A stretch of DNA of 64,000 bases, taken from the NCBI RefSeq assembly GCF_033568475.1, contig NC_133123.1, positions 24,166,622-24,230,621 on the forward strand. Reading direction: 5' to 3'. The notes below the pieces were generated by a model that saw nothing but the letters and a program-made list of their open reading frames with translations, was not told the origin of the DNA and searched no databases. Below are positions 42,480 through 54,477 of the stretch, one piece after another. This stretch comes from Henckelia pumila. Its lineage: Eukaryota; Streptophyta; Magnoliopsida; Lamiales; Gesneriaceae. A program made the position numbers and the translations under genes. Positions within the stretch are counted from its first letter, which is position 1; every line of letters starts with the position of its first letter.

Positions 42480-43720
42480 AGATTTGTTGAGTGTCCTTAT
42501 CATATTAACATAAACTTTTTTAACGTGCTTATGTCCTCAAATCCTCTCACAATAAAAAATTTCTCAGCGGATCATCATCTCGTAATTCAACCAAGTCACG
42601 CGCACTTAAACAGTATTTGAGAGAGCTTCTAAAAGCTCTTCTAACACTACCTTAATTTTGGAGTTTTTAAGTTATGAGCTTTCGAAAAGATGATGTACTT
42701 TGTTAATATGAACATATCAAATCTTTTAATTTTTCCTCAATTGTATAGCTAGTCTCATACTTAATTGCTCAATCTAGTAATCTCTTTCATTCGGGCGTGA
42801 GATCAGTTCATTCATGTTCTCCTTTATATAAAAGTCTGTCAGGAACCACTTCTTGTTCATGCTACCTCTTGACACAAGAGATCACTCCCCACCACCTGCC
42901 AGCTTTCGCTCGGTTCTGATATCAACTGTAATGTCTCAGTTTTGACTACTGTCTCCAATATATCAATCCGGGATGAACCACACCATACTAGAAGAGGTCG
43001 GCTCTGATACTAACTGTACGCTATAGAGTTGATGACTAGACTCCCACTATATCAACAAAAAATTCTCAATGATTTATCCACCCCATAATTGCTCCTCCAA
43101 GTCAAGCACCCACACTTAACTTTGGAGTTTTTAAGTTATGATTTCTCGAAAAAAATATGCACTTTGATGATATGAGTAGTACCTATAAAATCTTTTAAGT
43201 CTTCATCGAATGTACAGTCTCATACTTGCACAGTTTTGGAATCTTTCTCATCATGGTGCGAGATCAATTCATTCATGTTTCCCTATGCCTAGATATCTGT
43301 AAGGAGCCGCTCCTTATCCGTACTAAGGACCAGTTTGGATACCGAAGCTGGAAGCTTAAAAAAGTGCTTAAATAAGTTCAGCTTTTAAAAGTGCTTTTAT
43401 TTAAATAAGCAGAAGCCATTTTGGTGTTTGGATAAATATTGAAAAAGTGTTTTTATTTAAATTATAGATAGAAGCAAAAGCCCAAAAAGCTAGAAATTCT
43501 AGCTTTTAAAAAAGCAATTTTTTATGTATTTTTTTAAATGACTTTTGTAACCAAACGCAACACTTTTAAGAAAAGTGCTTTTATTTTTATTTTTTTTAAA
43601 AAAGGTACTTTTGGCCTCTAACTTCTCTAATCAAACTGGCTATAACTCTTGGCACAGACAATCACTCCCCATCCTAGTCGGTCCTGAGAGTCATAATATC
43701 CAATATATATATATATATAT
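42480..43720 (+). repeat. Direct repeat of an unclassified ~300-bp unit
   Basis: Unit 1 (about 42645-42900) and unit 2 (about 43125-43690 including an inserted MITE) share GAGTTTTTAAGTTATGA, GAGATCA(G/A)TTCATTCATGTT, and ATCACTCCCCA. No coding region is seen. The identity of the element is unknown. Confidence 0.6.
43326..43639. mobile_element. Tourist-like MITE inside the repeat
   Basis: Ends AGGACCAGTTTGG and TCAAACTGG with CTA on both sides (43323-43325 and 43640-43642). Comparison with unit 1 of the surrounding direct repeat shows the site without the insertion, which supports the borders. Confidence 0.65.
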
Positions 43721-44948
43721 TGTAAAGAATTATGTATTTAAAATTTCCAACTAATAAATTTTGGAGTCATTTTTGTGCATTTCAAATCAATCAGAATATA
43801 GAGTTATTTCAAATCCTTCATCCAAATACTCCTTTAAACTCAAATCCTCAAATACAAACACAACCTATTAAGAACTTACATTAAACTAAAATTACATTTG
43901 AATTGATGGATTTGAAGCTAAGAATTTCAAATTCATAATACCAAATTCATTTGAGTTTGTGCAAAAAAAAAAAGTGTTTATTCTTTAGATATTTATTGAT
44001 ATAATAATTCTCACTTTAAACTCTTCTCAATAAAACTCTTCGGAAAAACCTGAAAAAAGGGGACAACAAAAAAAAAACTCAGATGCCTTTTTTTTAATAA
44101 ATCAGCTACATTATTATTTAACGAATGTATTGGATATCAATATCCTTCGTGTTCGCGTTTGTGTGTGTGTGCATGTGTGTTTGTGTGTGTATGTGTGTGT
44201 GTTTTTTTTTTTTGGCAAAATATTTTTTGTTCTATAGCCTTTAAACCTCCTTTAATTTAGCCGATGAGCCCTTAGCCCAAATTGTTAAGATTGAGGCTCT
44301 TAGATCAGAAACTGATGGTTTTTTCATAGAAAACAAAAGTTGTGGAAACACATCCCATTCTTGATGTCATTTTCCCATGCAGTTTTCTACCCACTCGCTC
44401 TAGAAGTTCAATTTTTATCTGGAATTTTGTGTTTCTCTAAACTAAATTTGGTTGTCTATAAACGGCTTGATTTCATTGACGTAGCAATTGTGGGTTCTTG
44501 AAAATAATTGTGAAGTGAACTAATTTCTCATATTTTGTGGAAATGATTTCTTTTAGTTTGTACGATTTTTAAGTCATTTTTGCATTTTCTACATTACAAA
44601 ATGGAAATCGTGTGTGTTTTCATGTGATTCACTAGTAAGATTTATAAATTTTTCTTGTTGCATTTCAAAGTTATTCTTTTCCGCTTTTGATTATTGGTAA
44701 TGAGATGTTTTTTTGAGTAGTTTCACATGTGAATTTTTTCATGATGTTCTCCATTATTACTTGAAATATCATATTTTTATTTTTGGGTATATGGTAATGA
44801 TATGAATATTGAAGGGCAAATTTAATATATTATATATGTGAAACTTATTTTTTATACATACCAAGTTATTTAAGAGTCAACTCATACCTAATTTCCTGCC
44901 CATTGCATTCAAAAAGAAGTTAAAAGTAATCTGAGGCTCAGTTATTCT
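43721..44948. other. Gene-free DNA with a (TG)n microsatellite
   Basis: A GTGTGT-rich run lies at 44158-44202. The region 44230-44940 has no supported gene. Confidence 0.4.
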
Positions 44949-44956
44949 ATGTCGTC

Positions 44957-45452
44957 TAGAGCTGTCAATTCTGGTTGGGTCCATCGGATCAACCCGCACT
45001 GCCATTAAAAAATGGTGGGTTGGGTTGTGCTAGTGACAACCCCTTTAGAAGTGGGCCTAAACGGGCTGACCTCTTTGATCATTGGGTCGGCCCGCCCAAT
45101 TTGTTTTTAATTTTTTTTTAAAATTATTAAATAATTAGTAATTTAAATATTTTATGTATAACTAATAAGTTTTAAATGATTTATATATGTTTATTAAACT
45201 ATAAAAAAATTTATATGATTTATAATAAATTATGTATAATTGATTAATTTTAAAAATTTATATTATTTATAATGATTTATGTATGGTTAGTGAATTTTTA
45301 AACATGTATATCATATATAATTCTTTATATATTATTATAATTCCATGTTTTTTTCAATTTTTTTAAATTTTTTATTTTTTGGCGGATTGAACCACAAGAG
45401 AGGTTGGTGGGCCGAGGCGGGCAGGACGGCTCGGACCTAGTTGACAGGTCTA
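44957..45452. mobile_element. hAT-type MITE with 8-bp target duplication
   Basis: 496-bp element with ends TAGAGCTGTCAATT and (reverse complement) TAGACCTGTCAACT, flanked by perfect 8-bp copies ATGTCGTC (44949-44956 and 45453-45460). Non-coding, with an AT-rich core. Confidence 0.9.
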
Positions 45453-45742
45453 ATGTCGTCTTTTAGATTTTCAACTTAAATGTTTCTCGATTATAAATTA
45501 GACTTTGAATATAATATTTTAATTTTACGTTATTTTTTTTATGGGGCCAGTCAGCGAGGGTCCAAAAATTTCCTTGCTACGCCTCTTCCGATCATGTATT
45601 TGAGAAAAGAAGTGGTTCGAGAACTTGAAATTTGAAGAAGTTTCGATTCCATATTCGAATAAAAATGTACTCAATCACAAAGCTCGAGAGTTTATATATA
45701 TGTCGTAATTAGAAGAGGCGCAACCATTATCTTCATTTGTTT

Positions 45743-46205
45743 TAGGGGTGCAAACGAATCAAATCGAGACGAATAATGGAAAATTTTAAGGTTCGAATTT
45801 GGCTTGAATTAAGTATATTCGAGTTCGACCTCGATTTGAAGCTCGAAAATTTCAAATATTTTGACTCGAGCTCGGCTCGAAATGAAGTTTGAGTTCGAGT
45901 TCGACTCGAAATATTCGAACATATTCGTGAACTATTCAAACTATTGCTCGGATTTTATGGTTCGAAAAGTTCGAAATGTCCGAAAAGGTTCGAAATGTAT
46001 ATATATTTATTATATTAATAAAATATTAAAGTTCGTGAACTATTCACGAACTATCGAACAAAATAATTTTAGCTCGAGCTCGGCTCGAAAAAAAGTTCGA
46101 ACATGTTCGGATTCGACTCGAGTTCGATAAGTTCGAATACGAATCAAATATTTATCGGGCCGACTAGAAAAGCTCGCGAACCGGTTCGATTTGTTTACAA
46201 CCCTA
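45743..46205. mobile_element. hAT-type MITE with 8-bp target duplication, second family
   Basis: 463-bp element with ends TAGGGGTGCAAACGAATC and (reverse complement) TAGGGTTGTAAACAAATC, flanked by perfect 8-bp copies ATTTGTTT (45735-45742 and 46206-46213). Interior is rich in TTCGA/TCGAA words. Its open frames are not genes. Confidence 0.9.
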
Positions 46206-46381
46206 ATTTGTTTCATGAACATATATATGCCAATTAGTTGAAATAATTTTAATTAGAGACCTATTTATTCCATAGAGGCATAGACTGTTGACGAGATATA
46301 AAAAATTAAAGAAAAAAAAGAATTTGCATATTAAATTAGGAACACAATAAAATATATAAAGAGATTGTATATATAAATAAC

Positions 46382-48324
46382 TGTTGGAAATTTATTTAAA
46401 TTAAAATTTTTGAATGAAAATTATGGATCATGAATGTGAGAGTGTGTAGTGACCCATATCAGAATTAATGATTAAGTGATAATTAATCATGTGATCATGT
46501 TTAGATTAAGTAAAACATGATTAAGAGATTTCTTAACGAGACTAAGGAGTTGAAAAATTGTTCAAGAATACTTGAAATAACCAAAAAGGGGTCCCGAGTC
46601 TTCGGAGAGATCGAAGGCTCCGCATACAGTTCGAAAGGTCCGAACAAGATCGGAACCATTGTTCCAAGTTCGAAGGCTCTGTCGAGATCGGACGCTCCGA
46701 TCTCCATCTATATAAGGGGGTGTCGAGCTCATTTTCAAATTGCACTTTTTCCTCTCTTATTTTCTTTAAGTTAGTCTTTTAGCTTTTAAGGACATTCTAG
46801 GCGTCCTACTGAAGGGCCGAAAGTGGCAAGGCGTTACGGGAATAGTAGCGGAGCTGTGCCTAAGTTTTGGGGCTGTCGCCATCAGCGGGCTGACATCGGA
46901 CGCATGCAGGTATAGCTTTGGATTCCTAAAATTATTAGGGAGTATCTATTAGCTTAGTTAAGGCTTTTAAAGCATGTTTAGTGACGGTATTTTGCATTGT
47001 AGAGTTGTAGTACTGAATGATAGGCTTGGAACCTAGATGGATGCTTCTAGGAACTGCCTTAGTGAGGTATTTAAGTACTGACTGAGATGACCAACATGAT
47101 ATATGATCTTATATGTTGCATTTGTATTTGCTTTGTTTATACCATGTTTTACTGCTTTAGCACATGCATGATTTTATACCAGACTGCATCTCGTGAGAGG
47201 TGAGTCGAGTGTATTGGGAAGGCTCAGCCCCCATGGTTTTGTCTATCACTAGGAGACGCCGCGACAACGGGGATGACGCTACAGTGATAGGGGAGTATAC
47301 GAGTACCCCGTGGACTAGCTATCCATCACGGTACTAGAGCCCTTGATCAGACTGTTTTACCAAGGTTTTAAATCCATTTACATTTTGCATATATGTTCAT
47401 ATATCATTGCTTCCGTACTGAGCGTAGTCGCTCACGTCCAGTATTTTTTGTATGTCTGGACACCTCATTCGACATGACAGGTACAGGTGCAGGTAGTACA
47501 CCTAGTGACTTGGAGTAGTCGATGACCAGAGAGGACAAAAGGGTCAGCTATAGCCTCTATTGTTGTTAAGATTTATTCGATTGGTTGTATATTGAATTTA
47601 TTTTAAATCGGTTCTATTCTGCCGATTATAATTTATTTAAGCTTTTCGCAGTGTATTCTGATTATTGTTAAAAGACATGCTTAATTATGCTCAAATTCTC
47701 TGATTAGTAGTGGATCCGGGTTAGGTCGCTACAAAGTGTCCTTTGGCTCTCCACATTCTTAAATTAATTTGAAACTTTTGGCTTTTCACATTCTTGAGTT
47801 AATTGAAAGATTAATTGAGTTAATTAATCTTATGACTCTTGGTGTGCTTTTTGAATCTTATAAATAGGGTGCTCCTTTCCTCAATCCACACACACAATAT
47901 TCAAGATTCCACTCAAGAATTCTCTTGCATTTTCATATTGTTAACTTTTCATTTGGCCTCCGTTAAGTTTTGGTGATAAAGTGAAAGGTACGATTCAAGT
48001 TTGCCGGAGTAGTGAATTTGTGCTTAGTTTGCTACTGTTTTTCCGTTGTATCCTGAGAAACAGACGTCTGTACGTGTTGATCCTCATGCATCTTGTGGAG
48101 GCGACGAATCTGTTTTTAGGAAACTGTACTTGTTACAAGCCTCGGTTTGCTTTATAGTTTTTTTTATTATTTCTCATTTGCTTTACTATTTCCTTGCTGC
48201 TTAATCAGCTTTTTATTACTGTTCAGTATTTAAGCACTCGTTATACTGTTGTATTGTACTACGATCATTACTTGTTATTAGTATATTGTTTCTGTTCAAT
48301 TCACGTTTAGTATTTTGGCTAACA
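46382..48324 (+). mobile_element. Copia solo LTR containing a nested gypsy solo LTR
   Basis: Starts TGTTGGAAATTT and ends TTTTGGCTAACA, flanked by perfect 5-bp copies ATAAC (46377-46381 and 48325-48329). TATAAATA at 47859-47866. After removal of the nested element it is about 649 bp. No internal region remains, so it arose by LTR-LTR recombination. It sits in the 3' flank of the dirigent pseudogene. Confidence 0.9.
46445..47733 (+). mobile_element. Gypsy solo LTR nested in the copia LTR
   Basis: 1289-bp segment TGTAGTGACCC...GGTCGCTACA, related in its ends to the other gypsy LTRs here (reversed). Flanks GAGTG (46440-46444) and AAGTG (47734-47738) differ by one base, probably a 5-bp target copy. 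TATATAAGG near 46710 is a TATA box. Confidence 0.85.
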
Positions 48325-48572
48325 ATAACTTCACCATATGCCTGCTGCCTGCAACACAATTTTCCTTGTGTACATACGAGAGAAGTAAAACACAAAACCC
48401 AATTATAGAAAACCCATTATTTTACTATACCAAACGACCTTGCAACAATCGTACGTACGTCTCCGGGTTCAGTAATAAGTAACATAGAAAGCATATTTGT
48501 AAATAGAATTACCAGTTCCAGTTGCATTGAAATTGATCTTTTGAGTGGTGACTATATCAATACCTCGCGCCA

Positions 48573-50278
48573 AGGCCGTCTTCAGAAAATTAGAGGTCCT
48601 AGGCTAACTTAAGGTCAATATAATTTTTTTTAAATATAGAAATTATTACGTACAAACTGATAATAAAATGAACTTAATGATCACCAACATCTAATTTAGA
48701 GGGTGTTTGGCAGAGCTTAAAAGCTCTTTTAAACAGCTTATAAGCTGTTTTAGATCTTTTAAGCTCTAAAATTTTATTTGGCAATTTTTTTAAAAAAAGC
48801 TTATAAGCTGTCAAAATAAGCTGTTTGACAGCTTATAAGCTGTTTTTAAAAAGGTAAGGGGAGGTACTTTTTTCGAAAAAGATCTTATTTTAATATTCTA
48901 TCTCTCTAAAATATCTTTGAATATTTTCATAAATCTCCATCATATCCTCCACTCATTAAATACTAAATATTATTTTTTTAAAAAAATTACAAATCACATA
49001 AATTTTTCTAAAGTAAAATATTAAAACAATTTTAATTTTTAATATATATTTATTCTAAAACTATTTTCTATGTTTATAACTCAAAATTTTATTTTAATAG
49101 AATTATACTCTTTTTGGTAATTTTGACAATAAAAAAATCTTATAATACCAAATATATCCAAATCTTTAAGTTGTTTAAAATAAGTTTATCTAAACACTTT
49201 AACATTTTATTTTTAAAATAAGTTATAGCAGCTTATAAGCTCGTAAAACAGCTTTTAAGCTCTAGGAGCTTATAAGCTCCTTTTAATAAGTTTAACCAAA
49301 CACCCTCTTAATATACCAATTTTATCATTGAAGCTTCTACCTTGGTCATTAACCGAATACACGATATTCATATTTCATTTTGGGAATTTTTCTATTAACA
49401 AATCTATTTTTCTTTGAAGCATATTATTCTCCCAATTTCTCGATTGAACAAATCATATAATTCTTCACCACTCATATCTATATTTTCATTCAATTCTTCA
49501 ATTTCAGTCTTTTCACGACTATTATTTACTTGAATCTCATCATTCATAACTATATTCTCAGTTAAATTCGATCTACTACTACATTCTCAGGATTCAAATT
49601 TTGATAATTGACACTCTCAATAAATATTGGATCAGTACCCACTACAACATCATCCAAATCCGAATTTTTGTTAGTAGTCAAATCTTCAACTACGGAAACA
49701 ATATGTTTTATGTACCTTTCCATGGACCGAGTGAGAGATTTTGTAAGAATCTCTTGCCTTTCTTTTTCCTATTCAAATTTTTTAAATTTTCTCGTCATAA
49801 TTCACAATGCGAATATAAAAAAATGAATAAAAAATAATTAAAATATTAACAAAGATTGATTGTTGATATGAGATTTAAAGCACCAACCACAATACACAAA
49901 CATACAAGAAAAATCAAATTTATTAAAAAAATGGGGCATGATAATTGACCCAATCTGAGCAATATAACTCACCTGAATGAAACAATTTAACGAAAAAAAA
50001 AACTTTGTATCCAAAAAAGAGAGGTTTTTTTTTTCAATCCTTTTGTACGCAAAGAAATGGGAGGATCAAAAACACAAAAATTGACAATGTTTAATATTTT
50101 TTTAAACAAATAATTAGAGGCCCATGACCTATCTAGGGTTTTAAATAGAAGATTCAAAAAATAGATACATATATATATATATATAATATAATATATTTTT
50201 AAAAAATTTTGAGGCCCCACCAAAAGGGAGGCCCTAGGAAACTGCCTAGGTGGCCTCCCCCTAGGGCCGGTTTTGCGG
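48573..50278 (-). mobile_element. Transposon in the dirigent pseudogene (hAT-like remnant)
   Basis: 1706-bp insertion flanked by CTCGCGCCA (48564-48572 and 50279-50287). Ends AGGCCGTCTTCAGAAAATTA and (reverse complement) CCGCAAAACCGGCCCTAGG; both contain GGCC-rich ends like those of plant hAT families (GAGGCCC.AGG). The minus strand around 49350-49798 encodes a degraded hAT/zinc-finger-MYM-like N-terminus (MTRKFKKFE, stop, EKERQEILTKSLTRSMERY). A 9-bp copy is more usual for MULEs, so the class is uncertain. Confidence 0.65.
48699..49307. mobile_element. Tourist-like MITE nested in the transposon
   Basis: 609-bp element with perfect ends GAGGGTGTTTGG and CCAAACACCCTC and TTA on both sides (48696-48698 and 49308-49310). 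Interior is full of AGCTTATAAGCT words in both orientations. Confidence 0.9.
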
Positions 50279-50465
50279 CTCGCGCCATTCGAAAAACTCC
50301 GGTACCTCAAACAATAAATAACTCTCTAGCAATATACGATAATTGATCCCTTCCCACCACAGATATGGTACTACCATCACACGGACCTCCTTTGAAGAGA
50401 AAACTAAGTTTCAAGTACTACGCGGCTACACTCAGGTCGGCCGAACCAGCCAAACTCTTTCCTAA

Positions 50466-51061
50466 ATAATAATAATTAAAAAGATAATCAAACCGTGTTT
50501 TTCAATGTCATGTCTTTTTTTTTACCTAAATATTAATATCGTGTTTTTTTTCTTTTAACAAAACACAAAACTCTTGTGAGACCTTCTCATGCATTAATTT
50601 TGTAAGATTTATCTCCTATTAAATCCTACCTATGAAAAATTATTGTTTTTTTTTTTATGTCAAAAGTATTAATTTTACTCTCTATATATACATATCTGAT
50701 CGATTTGCCTTACAAATCCATTAAACGGTCTCACAGGAGACTCTGTGTTTTTTAAAATCCCCTTTATAACTTTAATGTATGATATGATTAAAATTAATAT
50801 TAGAACCTTTGCTATTTAAAACTGTGATGTTTTTTTTCCAGCGTTCTTTGTTTTTTATGTTTAAAAATTGACATCCGGAAGGACCGGGACAATATAGCTA
50901 GTTAGATTAATATATGTTTACATGTATGGATCGTAGGCGTGGTGGTCTGGTGGAATATTGGCCTACTTTGAGTAAATGATTTATAATTGAAAAGAATATC
51001 AATTTCTTATCGATTTTTTCCAAATTTTTATAAGACTCATTTTATGAATTTTGCCTTTCTA
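50466..51061. other. Upstream flank of the dirigent pseudogene with a MITE
   Basis: 50571-50741 is a second member of the GAGACGG MITE family (ends CTTGTGAGACC and GGTCTCACAGGAG; compare 15111-15276). 50885-50990 repeats the DIR4 upstream segment (GTATGGATCGTAGG..GTGG). Confidence 0.6.
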
Positions 51062-53282
51062 GACGAAAATCTCTAAACTCAGAAGCAACCCTCTGGATCG
51101 TCTGAACTCTGCCTTGACTTGCTGACAAACAAGACATCGCGACACGAATGGGTATATGTTGCGCTTCATACCTTTCCACCGAAACCTCGTTCGCAGATCC
51201 TTGTACGTACATCTTCATACTGCCTAGTTGTACAGAGATTCTACTACGATGAGCCTACGACAAGATCTTGTCTCTCAACGTGGAGTCCTCAGAAACTACC
51301 ACACAATCTTAAAGGCACAACAAACCATCTGCCTGAAGGTGAAAACCAAATGTACTACCTTCATGAGCTAACCGAGCTAACTTTTGAGTCTTCAGATCTA
51401 AGCTATGTGCTTCCCTGATGTATGTGTACAAGGCTGTTTCCGCAAGCACTAAAGAAATTCGAATACCCTGTTGTTCCCTGTTATGATAAAAAGTAAATCT
51501 CAAGCAACAACACTCCTGTACCACTCGAGAGATTGCACTGGTACGAAGGAACTCACATACACTTTGCGACTAAGTGCATCAGCAGCCGGATTCGTAGAAC
51601 CTGGATGGTACTTGATCTCACAGTCGTAATCTTTCAACAGATCCATCAATCGGCGATGCCTCATGTTCAACTCTGCCTTAGTGAACAGATACTTCAAACT
51701 ATCGTGAGAATTTCTTGCACCGCTCACCGTACAAATAATGTCGCCAAATCTTTAGAGAAAAGACGATGGCTGCGAGCTCTAGATCATGTACGGGATAATT
51801 CTCCTCGTGCGTCTTCAACTGTCTAGAGGCGTAGGCAATCACATGCTCATTCTGAGTCAACACACACCCTTACCCGTGAAGAGAAACATCATTTTAGATT
51901 ATAAAGCCACCAGAACCAGACGACAAGGCTAACACAGGAGCTATCGTCAAATGGCGTCGCAACTGACAGAATCTCTCATCACAGTCTGTAAACTAGATGA
52001 AAGGAACATCTTTCCTCATCATCCGAGTCAACGGTCTAGCTATTTGTGGTAAATTATCGATGAAACGAAGGTAGTATCCTGCTACGCCCAAGAAGCTACG
52101 AATATCAGAGTCTATCGCCGGTCGCGACCACTTCAGAATCGCCTATGTCTTGCTAGGATCAACTGAAACACTATATCTTGAGATCACATGACCAAGGAAC
52201 ACAACTCGATCAATACAAAACTCACACTTGCTGAGTTTAGCGTACAACTGCATTTCCTCCAAGATTTGTAGGACTATCCTGAGATGATGAACGTGTTCGT
52301 CAATGCTGTGCGAGTAGATCAAGATGTCTTAAATGAACACGAACACAAACTTATCCAAGTAGTCCAAAAAAACTCTGTTCATCAAATCCATAAAAACTGC
52401 AAGAGCATTCGTCAGTCCAAAAGGCATCACTAAAAACTCATAGTGACTATACCTCGTACGAAATCCTGTCTTCTGAATATCCTCGTCTCTAACTTGCAAC
52501 TGATGATATCCGAACCTCAGGTCAATCTTGGAATACAAAGAAGTCCCCTGAAGCTGATCAAAAGGATTATCTATGCACGGTAGAAGATACTTATTCTTGA
52601 TTGTCACCTGATTTATCTGTCTGTAATCAATGCAAAGATGCATCGATCCGTCTTTTTTCTTGACAAACAGAACTGGGGCTCCCCAAGGTGAAACACTCGG
52701 TCGAATATAACCTTTGTCAAGCAGATCTTGTAGTTGTTGCTTCAACTCCCTCATCTCTGACGGTGCCAGATGATAAGGTGCTCGGGAAATCGGTGATGTC
52801 CCTGACATCAACTCAATGCCAAACTCTACGCGAACAGGAGGTAACTCCGGAATCTCATTAGGAAATACATCCGAAAACTCTCGGACTACTGGTATATCTC
52901 GAATATCCGAACCCTCAAAGGATGTGTTGATGACATAGATAAGATAGCCTTCCCAGTCAAATTCTAAAGCACGACAGGCTCTCAGAGCAGATACAATCGG
53001 CATCGAGGGTCGCACTCCCTCACCATAAAAATACCACACCTCACCATCCTCTCGAAGAAATTGGACAAACCACTGGTATCAATCCACTGTAGCTCGATAG
53101 GTAGTCAAGAGGCCAATCCAGATGATGCAATCGAAATCATCCATCGCTAACACCATCAGAATAGCGCACAACCAGTGACCCTCGAACTCAAGGGTACATC
53201 CTACTACTAGACATTTAGCTAAAACTTCCTGACTCATCAGAGTCGATACGAATAAAATAACATCTAAGGAAATGTAAGACAA
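51062..53282 (-). pseudogene. Gypsy pol: RT, RNase H and start of integrase (broken)
   Basis: RT core at 52329-53039 holds [56 protein letters not shown] and [15 protein letters not shown], but is cut just at the catalytic YIDD position ([10 protein letters not shown] then stop). RNase H end and linker are at 51500-51727 ([20 protein letters not shown]). Part of the integrase zinc-binding region is read between 51062 and 51420 in several frames. Confidence 0.85.
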
Positions 53283-53300
53283 TCTAAAATTCTTGAAAAA

Positions 53301-54396
53301 TCATACGGAGATAAACGAATGCGATGCACCAGTGTCAATCAAAACGTAAGTAGGTATACCACATAAGAAAAAGGTACCTAAAATCATGCGCTCACTATCG
53401 GCATGGGCTTGATCCTGGTTGAGTGCAAAGACTTGCCCCTGAACACGTGGGCGTAAGTTGGACGGACCAATAGATGAAGCCTGAGGGCGATGTTGAACGG
53501 TAGCCTGAGAAGCACTACCCAATCCACCTTAGGACAATCCTTCTTCATATGACCCATCTCTCTACATAAGAAAGAATCCCTAGAAACCAGCGGCACTTCT
53601 CAGACGGGTGTTTCCTCCCACAATGCTCACAACGGCCTTTCTTCTTCTTACCAAAAACAAAAAACACTACCAGACCCAGAAGAAGAAGACGTTGATCTCT
53701 GCTTCTTAAACGACTGAGCACGTGAACCCAAAGAACTAGCAGGTCGAGAAGACTGCAACAGCTTTGCATGACTCACACTGATCTCCGCCTGTCAGAAACA
53801 GTTCACTAAACCCTCATAAGAAATGGGGTCATCACAGACAGTGACCCGGTCTAAGATCTCATGATTTAGACCCTGCAAGAAGTGGTAATATTTCACCTCA
53901 AAACTAACGCCAATGTGCGGGAAAAAAGAAGATCAATAAACTTCTGCTGATATTCATCGACGGTCATGGACCTTTGCTTCATATTGAGCAACTCTATCGC
54001 CTTTGACTGGCGGAGGGCTAAGGGAAAGTGCAACTGCATGAACAGCCTACGGGAATCGGTCCACAGAAGATGACCCTGCTCCTAAAGCAACTGCGCGGAC
54101 GCTGATCTCCACCACTTACGAGCACGACCCTCTAAGATAAAAGTAGCGGCATCCATCTTGTACTTCTCCAAGCAGTCAAAGGCATGGAAACAGCTTTCCA
54201 TGCATTCTAGACAATCCTCGGCTGCCTCCAGAGTCTCACCTCCTGCCAAAGGCATAGTCCCCATCTGAAGGAACCTGTGTATCTCGAAATGGTGTCTACC
54301 CTCACGGTGATGGCGGTGTGCACGGGGAAGTATATGACCATCTTCGTATCCCCAACGACCTACACTATTGTGGCTCTCTTCGTCTCTACCGGCCAT
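53301..54396 (-). pseudogene. Gypsy gag and protease (broken)
   Basis: Gag begins at 54396 (MAGRDEESHNSVGRW) and includes ECMESCFHAFDCLEKYKMDA and FILEGRARKWWRSA, then frames shift. A zinc knuckle (CEHCGRKHPSEKC) is at about 53600. The protease motif VLIDTGASHSFIS lies at 53301-53350. Several stops and shifts separate the parts. Confidence 0.85.
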
Positions 54397-54459
54397 CTGA
54401 AAGGATTAGTTCACATCGAAACCTAAAAAGCCAAACCTAATGTCCCAAAAATCCTATGC

Positions 54460-54473
54460 ATGCTTTGATACCA
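54460..54473 (-). promoter_or_regulatory. Primer-binding site of the gypsy element
   Basis: TGGTATCAAAGCAT on the minus strand, four bases inside the LTR end, resembles the complement of initiator tRNA-Met 3' end (TGGTATCAGAGC) with one change. Confidence 0.8.
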
Positions 54474-54477
54474 TAAG

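Larger units (their letters stand above)
48476..50465 (-). pseudogene. Dirigent pseudogene split by a transposon
   Basis: The 3' part (48476-48572) encodes LARGIDIVTTQKINFNATGT and KYAFYVTY, close to the DIR4/DIR5 C-terminus, with three extra residues (GNS). The more 5' part (50279-50465) encodes degraded dirigent domain with several stops (SADLSVAA, GPCDGSTISVVGRD, GTGVFRMAR). The N-terminal third is missing. The split at 48572/50279 is caused by a 1.7-kb insertion with 9-bp copies CTCGCGCCA. It belongs to the DIR4/5 group. Confidence 0.88.

Noticed and set aside
45861..46222. Ser/Arg-rich frames on both strands
   Set aside because: Readings of the TTCGA/TCGAA words of a hAT MITE with precise TSD.
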